DNA of 27,166 bases from a virus: the IMG/VR virus record IMGVR_UViG_3300021964_000419, positions 1-27,166 of that record, one strand, 5' to 3'. A program made the position numbers and the translations under genes. This document shows, one piece after another, positions 22,425 to 27,166 of the stretch. Each line of letters opens with the position of its first letter. Position 1 is the stretch's first letter. Below the pieces are notes generated by a model. It did not search any database and was not told the origin of the DNA. It worked only from the letters and a program-made list of their open reading frames with translations.

Positions 22425-23330
22425 ATGGACCCAACAATGATTATGTCCGCCCTTGGGGCACTTGGGGAAAGTGCGGAAAGAAACAAGCAAGCTCGGGGAG
22501 ACCAAGTTAACGCAGGTTTTGATATTTTAGCAGGGATACAGCAGTACAAGTACGGTAGAGGCCAAGCTAGACAAGCCAAGAACACCCAAGTTGACAACAT
22601 GAAAAACATCCGTGAGGCTTTTGCTCAAATCGAAGCAGCAGAGCAAAACTTGTCGGATTTAGAAAGAGTTAGCTCAGAAGTTGTTGGGGGTTATAAATCT
22701 TTAGCCGACCAAGGAATTGCCGAGGAATCTTACCTTAACCAAGAGGAGCAAATAGCTAGAAGTGCCGCAGCAGGGGTGCAGTACCTTCAAGGCTCAAGGG
22801 CGGGTATTAGAGGAATCGGAAACTTAGCGCGAGGCACAACAGACGCTTACCGCGAGTTAAACGCTATTGACGCCCAAGCGAGATTAGATAACCAAAGAGC
22901 GTACCTTGATAAGAAGTTACAAACCCAAGGGTTAATTAGCCAAGCAAGAGATTACGCAAGTGCTTTAAGAACAGGCCGCCAAGCAGAACAAGTAGCTTAC
23001 CAACAAGGCTTAGAGTTTGCGGGGCAACAAAACAAAATCGGCGGAATAACAAAAATAGGCGAGGGTGCTAGTCAACTAGCGGGGAGTTCAGGCGGCATGG
23101 GTGGTACTGCTAGTGACATGATGGGTGGTAAAAAAAGTGACCCGTATGTGAATCCTGACTTTAACCCTAATTGGCAACCACCAACAGGCATAGGGTATGA
23201 GTTTGGTCAAAACCAAACCCCAATAGGCTCTACATCACAAATGCAAGGAATAGGTGGTGGTAATTACGGAAACAGTACCTTCGGTCAGTCTTTAGGTGGT
23301 TTTAATCGCAGTGGATACAGTTTGATATAA
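22425..23330 (+). CDS. Internal virion (DNA ejection) type protein, 301 aa
   Basis: A 301-aa protein from ATG 22425. A Met/Ala/Gly-rich hydrophobic start (MDPTMIMSALGALGES) leads into long Ala/Gln/Arg-rich helices (ILAGIQQYKYGRGQARQAK, FAQIEAAEQNLSDLERVSSE, AIDAQARLDNQRAYLDKK). The C-terminal 80 residues are disordered, Gly/Asn/Gln-rich (GGMGGTASDMMGG, PNWQPPTGIGYEFGQN). This make-up is that of the ejection proteins of T7 and P22 (gp14 or gp7 type), which sit in the capsid and form a channel into the host. Neighbouring large helical genes support this. The stop overlaps the next ATG (TAATG). No enzymatic motif seen. Confidence 0.65.
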   Translation: MDPTMIMSALGALGESAERNKQARGDQVNAGFDILAGIQQYKYGRGQARQAKNTQVDNMKNIREAFAQIEAAEQNLSDLERVSSEVVGGYKSLADQGIAEESYLNQEEQIARSAAAGVQYLQGSRAGIRGIGNLARGTTDAYRELNAIDAQARLDNQRAYLDKKLQTQGLISQARDYASALRTGRQAEQVAYQQGLEFAGQQNKIGGITKIGEGASQLAGSSGGMGGTASDMMGGKKSDPYVNPDFNPNWQPPTGIGYEFGQNQTPIGSTSQMQGIGGGNYGNSTFGQSLGGFNRSGYSLI

Positions 23331-24613
23331 TGGCTTTAAGTACAGGTATATTACAACAAGCTCCAAGTGATGAGCTACAACGCAGAAGGCTTCGTTTACA
23401 AGAAGACCTTGCTCGTCAATCTGAAATTGAAAGACAAGGAAAAAAGAGAGCAAAGCAACTTGAGGTTGACAACGACTTAAAGGTTCCCGCTTATCGGGAG
23501 TACTTGAACAGAGATATTTCCAAGTACAAAAAAGATGTGCTTTCAGGGCAATTTTCCGAAGCTGAACTAAACCGAAGAAAAACAGAGATTCTTAATAGGC
23601 AGGCAGCAATGAAGTCCGTTGATAATATTGTTGACAAGGCTTATGAGGCTTATAGCTTAGGAAAGGTAAAGGGCGTTAAGGATGACGTTAACTCCTTAAA
23701 TATGTTGTGGCTTGACCCAAACAGTGCTATAGAGGGTTTAGACTTTCCATCAGTTTTAAAAGGAGGGGCTTCGGTAGCGGCTAGAATATCACAGCCTGAA
23801 GCTGACCCGATGGGATTTATTACCAATGAAGGCGCTAAGATAGCCAAAGCTTTTTTATCTTCTGCCGACCCTGAGTACAAAAAAATAGCAACACAAGACA
23901 ACAGAACCTTCGGCGAAATTACTAGAGACCTAAAGCAAAGCAACCCTGAAATGCTAGAGGCGCTACACAAAGCAATGCTATCTAATAGAGGTTTTAGAGA
24001 GGGCTTGGCTATAGAAAAAGATTCTTACGAAGGTATTGACGATTACTACTACGAAATGTACGCAGATATGGTACCAACAAGAAGTAATCGTCAAGCAGAC
24101 GCTTCAATACCGAGTCCAAAAGACGATGATGATACTGGGTGGCGTAAGGGAGCATACTCAAACAAAAGATATAGGCTTTCACAAATAGATTTAGCAGAAG
24201 AAGCTCAAGGCGGAAAGGCGAAAAAGTATATCAAGGGATACGATGCAACTAGGATAGTAGGTGGAGACCCTGACTTAGCTCAGTTCTTTGATAAGGATGG
24301 TAAATCGCTAGAAGGAAGACCTAACTCTGTTATAAAAGAGGGTAATAAAGAGTTTATTAATTTGCTATCTGAGGACATTACGGGTAGGGAAAGAATTGTA
24401 AAAGTACCCTTAACAGACATGAATAAGACAAGGTTATTTAATTACCTTGACATTGACGAGAGCATTCACCAACAGTTTATGGGTGGTAAGTCTTCCACGA
24501 AAAACGATGATGTGTCAAGTGGCGCTCCGAAGGTGGGGGATAAAAGAAAGACAGAATTAAGAAAGGCGATGTCAGGTCAAGCGCCTCCATTACCACCTAG
24601 TCAAAGAAAATAA
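23330..24613 (+). CDS. Helical internal-virion type protein, 427 aa
   Basis: A 427-aa protein from ATG 23330, sharing one base with the previous stop. The first 110 residues are highly charged helices (DELQRRRLRLQEDLARQSEI, RQGKKRAKQLEVDN), the middle mixes helix and loops (GFITNEGAKIAKAFLSSADP, YEGIDDYYYEMYADMVPT), and the last 60 are polar, Lys/Pro-rich (GDKRKTELRKAMSGQAPP). No signal peptide, membrane segment or catalytic motif seen. Co-translation with the 301-aa protein upstream and the giant protein downstream suggests a three-protein ejection complex like T7 gp14-gp15-gp16. The roles within it are inferred from order only. Confidence 0.6.
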   Translation: MALSTGILQQAPSDELQRRRLRLQEDLARQSEIERQGKKRAKQLEVDNDLKVPAYREYLNRDISKYKKDVLSGQFSEAELNRRKTEILNRQAAMKSVDNIVDKAYEAYSLGKVKGVKDDVNSLNMLWLDPNSAIEGLDFPSVLKGGASVAARISQPEADPMGFITNEGAKIAKAFLSSADPEYKKIATQDNRTFGEITRDLKQSNPEMLEALHKAMLSNRGFREGLAIEKDSYEGIDDYYYEMYADMVPTRSNRQADASIPSPKDDDDTGWRKGAYSNKRYRLSQIDLAEEAQGGKAKKYIKGYDATRIVGGDPDLAQFFDKDGKSLEGRPNSVIKEGNKEFINLLSEDITGRERIVKVPLTDMNKTRLFNYLDIDESIHQQFMGGKSSTKNDDVSSGAPKVGDKRKTELRKAMSGQAPPLPPSQRK

Positions 24614-24616
24614 AAT

Positions 24617-27166
24617 ATGAACGAGGAATATCTACAAGAGATTTACAATATAATGGGAGGAAAAGAAGCGGGTATTAACTACGACGCTTTTAAAACTGAC
24701 GTTTCTAGTAACAAGGAATACAACAAGCAAGTTTTTGATTTTGTTTATTCGGGAGCAGAAGGTGTTGATTACAATGCTTTTGCGTTTGACACGGGGTTAA
24801 AAAAAAAAGAACCTACACAATCTGTGGAGTCACCTTTACAAGAAGGCGAAGAAGTTTCTGTATCAGTTGGTGAAATAGGGTTACCAACGGTAAGGGGAGA
24901 TATTACCGCTGAACAAGGTAAAATAGAGATACCTAAAGTTTTACAACCAATAAGCGATTACAAAGAGGCTGACTTTGGAGAGTTAAACCCTATGGCTATG
25001 TACGGGGACTTTCAAAGAAACGAGTCTATATTAGCTGACGTAAACGAAAAAATAAACAAGTACGAACAAGCACAATCCCAAACCACAACATCTTCTGAGA
25101 TGGTGGGTAGGGGCATTGGCGGCGCAGATTTATCTAAAGACCTAGCTGAGTTAAAGAATCAAAGACAGCGATTAATGAGTACTCAAAAGGGGTTGTCTAG
25201 CAAAATGCTCACGCCCCTTATAAAAGAATCACAGCAGTTATACTTAAATGAGGACGGTACTGTAAAAGACGGGTTCTATAGTAGTAACGTATATGGGCTA
25301 AAAACACCCAACATTAAGGCAATAAACGAACTTGCTAAAAACATGGTAAGGGACGAAAGTTTAAGGGTAAAGTTTGCTGAAGAACTACAGCAAGACATTG
25401 ACTTTAATATTAACGTAAACCAAGAAGAGTTAAACAAAGTTGCGTTAGAGAAGATTGAGTCTCAAATGCCAAAGATAAAAGAACAAAGAGACCAAGAGTT
25501 CGAGAAGCAATACGGAGATATTCTTGCTAAAGATTTATCAAAAGCAACACACCAATTAGACGAGGTTTCAACTAAGTTAAAGGGAGAGTACGAGCAAGAG
25601 TCAGCTACAATAAACCAAGAGATAAGCGCAATAACCGAACAGTACAAGTCTATTGAGCAACAAATAAATTCAGCACAATACACAAGTCAAGAAGAGGTAG
25701 ACATTGCAAACCAAGAGTTAAAAAAGGCTTACAGTGATTATCAAAAATCATACTCTGAGGCTATAGATAAAAACTCAGAGCTTTTAACTCAGTATAACGC
25801 AAGGATAAACAACGAGGTAGCAAAACTACAAGAAGCATATCAAGGCAAGGTAAACCAAATGGCTTCTGAGTTTGAAGAAAAAAATCCTATATCTAAAGAG
25901 ATTATTGACAAGGCTTATGGTGAGGCTTTGGCAGAGCAAATGGCAAAAGCTAAAAAGGCAAAGCAGTTCGTTGTTTCACAGGGTGGTATTCCACTTAGAT
26001 TCGGCACTTCTACTTTATCTTCTTTCGGCACATTCGTGGAAATGGTAGGGGCTACATTTGGTGGAGATGGCGAGACAGGTAAAAAAATGCAACAGTATTT
26101 CCAACCAACAATAGACCCCATAAAAGGGTTTAAGGATTTGACTGTAAACAGCCTTACAGAGAGCGCGGGTAATTTAGTAGGTAGTATGTTGCCTAGTATT
26201 ACGGCTTCTATGGCAACAGCAGTAGCTACCAAAAACCTTTCGGCTTCCGCTAGGATAATGTCAACAGCTTTAGCAGGTTTTTCTACTGAGACTGCTGACC
26301 TAATGGGGCGTTCTTACAGGGAGGCTTTAAAAAGAAGCGGGTCTGTTGAGGAAGCTCAAAACGCAGCCAAGCAAACATTTGACTCGCAACTATTAATAGC
26401 ACCTACTTATGTTTTAGACGCACTTCCGTTTGTTGGTGGTATTAAAGGCATAAGCAATCCTGTCCTTAGATTTGGCGCAAACGGGGCTTTAGAGTACTCC
26501 TCAGAAACCTTTCTACAAGAATACCCTCAGACTTTATTTGAGACCGCCATTGCTGAAACTGGTGACGCTACAAGGGCGGGTGAGTTCGCTTCTCTTGAGT
26601 CGTTGGAGGAGACAGCAGCTAATACCCTTCCAGTCTTTTTAATGGGCGGTGGAATAGCTCAGACAGCGCCTACGGCAGCAACCCCAACTCCCGACCAATT
26701 CCTTCAAAAAATAGAAAAAGTTTTGAGGGCAAAGGGTGAGACGGGCGTAGCTAGACTATTATCTGAGTTACACCTTTCTGGCTCTATAACTAAAGATGAA
26801 ATGGAGTCGCTGTCTGCTGTGGCGAGCGCCATAGATATAAATAACTCAGAAGAGTATAACGCAATAAAATACAGAAGAGATTTAACGTACTTAGCTAAAG
26901 AAAACGAGTCTGACGCTGCTAAGATTAAAATAATGGACAAGCAAATAAAGGCTTACGACTCTATGTTAGAGGCAATGCTTGAAGGTAAAAATGTAAAGAC
27001 TCAGAAAGTAAAAATAGGCGGAGACGAATTTTTTAAAGTAACAGATAACCCAATACAAAAATTAGAACAAGATGAAAAAGTACAGCAAGAAGAAACCTTG
27101 CAAGAGCAAGAGAACGTCAACCAAGAAGAAATCAACCAAGAAGAGCAGCTACGGCAAGAAGAGCAA
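24617..27166 (+). CDS. Giant virion protein, 5' part (850 codons, open at the window end)
   Basis: Begins at ATG 24617, three bases after the previous stop, and stays open to the last base; its real length is unknown. Residues about 5-65 are a tandem pair of a 30-residue motif (YLQEIYNIMGGKEAGINYDA and YNKQVFDFVYSGAEGVDYNA). About 190-430 is long Gln/Glu-rich coiled coil (INQEISAITEQYKSIEQQIN). Hydrophobic, Gly/Ala-rich helices follow near 455-480, 516-556 (LVGSMLPSITASMATAVA), 592-614 (LLIAPTYVLDALPFVGG) and 665-688. The visible end is a Gln/Glu/Asn repeat (QEEINQEEQLRQEEQ). Membrane-active helices in a giant protein after two helical virion genes fit an ejection protein such as T7 gp16, often carrying lysozyme or polymerase domains later on. 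No such domain lies in the visible part. Confidence 0.75.
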   Translation, partial: MNEEYLQEIYNIMGGKEAGINYDAFKTDVSSNKEYNKQVFDFVYSGAEGVDYNAFAFDTGLKKKEPTQSVESPLQEGEEVSVSVGEIGLPTVRGDITAEQGKIEIPKVLQPISDYKEADFGELNPMAMYGDFQRNESILADVNEKINKYEQAQSQTTTSSEMVGRGIGGADLSKDLAELKNQRQRLMSTQKGLSSKMLTPLIKESQQLYLNEDGTVKDGFYSSNVYGLKTPNIKAINELAKNMVRDESLRVKFAEELQQDIDFNINVNQEELNKVALEKIESQMPKIKEQRDQEFEKQYGDILAKDLSKATHQLDEVSTKLKGEYEQESATINQEISAITEQYKSIEQQINSAQYTSQEEVDIANQELKKAYSDYQKSYSEAIDKNSELLTQYNARINNEVAKLQEAYQGKVNQMASEFEEKNPISKEIIDKAYGEALAEQMAKAKKAKQFVVSQGGIPLRFGTSTLSSFGTFVEMVGATFGGDGETGKKMQQYFQPTIDPIKGFKDLTVNSLTESAGNLVGSMLPSITASMATAVATKNLSASARIMSTALAGFSTETADLMGRSYREALKRSGSVEEAQNAAKQTFDSQLLIAPTYVLDALPFVGGIKGISNPVLRFGANGALEYSSETFLQEYPQTLFETAIAETGDATRAGEFASLESLEETAANTLPVFLMGGGIAQTAPTAATPTPDQFLQKIEKVLRAKGETGVARLLSELHLSGSITKDEMESLSAVASAIDINNSEEYNAIKYRRDLTYLAKENESDAAKIKIMDKQIKAYDSMLEAMLEGKNVKTQKVKIGGDEFFKVTDNPIQKLEQDEKVQQEETLQEQENVNQEEINQEEQLRQEEQ

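Noticed and set aside
22409-22609. Minus-strand frame with hydrophobic, Cys-rich translation (possible holin)
   Set aside because: Lies opposite the start of a well-supported gene, lacks a promoter or holin-like topology; a shadow.
6048-24613. Assignment of the structural cluster to crAss-like phages
   Set aside because: The large portal and podovirus-type order recall them, but the terminase stands after the capsid gene and no crAss-specific sequence was recognised; left open.
1-27166. CRISPR arrays, insertion sequences, integrase genes, diversity-generating reverse transcriptase
   Set aside because: No regularly spaced repeats, transposase, recombinase or RT motifs were found in reading either strand.

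Overview
The window looks like part of a tailed phage (or prophage) genome of a Bacteroidota host, probably a flavobacterium and probably of podovirus type. Three things point that way: (1) promoters carry the Bacteroidota -7 element TAnnTTTG; (2) genes have A-rich leaders without clear Shine-Dalgarno sites and use many TTG starts; (3) there is a portal, scaffold, capsid, terminase and tail cluster with a very large portal (796 aa) and no tape measure, sheath or tube protein. One structural protein also carries a typical Bacteroidota signal peptide (..SSFGQ). No integrase, tRNA, rRNA, insertion sequence or CRISPR array was seen.

Layout. Positions 1-1759 (minus strand): four early-type genes, comprising an HNH nuclease and three small proteins, two of them with overlapping ends. 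A minus promoter and a stable leader hairpin lie at 1088-1204. Positions 1760-2640: a mostly non-coding stretch. It begins with a promoter driving a candidate small structured RNA of about 150 nt. Next comes a cassette of two overlapping small genes, the first apparently broken by one in-frame TAA. A 115-bp imperfect inverted repeat resembling an integron attC site follows. Positions 2637-5996 (plus): small genes, a protein read as three tandem GroES-like barrels, a second HNH nuclease, and a DnaQ-type 3'-5' exonuclease with a C-terminal zinc ribbon. Positions 6048-14522: portal, an opposing XRE-type regulator, scaffold-like protein, major capsid protein, strong terminator, unknown 355-aa protein, large terminase. 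Positions 14579-27166: a beta-rich virion protein, a secreted-type protein, three connector/ring-like proteins, a 1247-aa tail (nozzle-type) protein, two helical internal-virion-type proteins, and the first 850 codons of a giant virion protein cut by the window end.

How it works together. Four plus-strand promoters (2637, 5996, 8724, 14519) share one unusual 32-bp layout: ATAA at the far end in place of the host TTG, then TAnnTTTG. They stand before the nuclease/chaperone block, the portal, the scaffold-capsid block and the tail block, so they may define one co-regulated phage regulon. The scaffold promoter overlaps, head to head, the promoter of the opposing XRE regulator, which suggests a local switch. 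The terminator just behind the capsid gene would raise capsid over terminase expression. All function calls come from reading protein motifs and gene order; no database search was possible.
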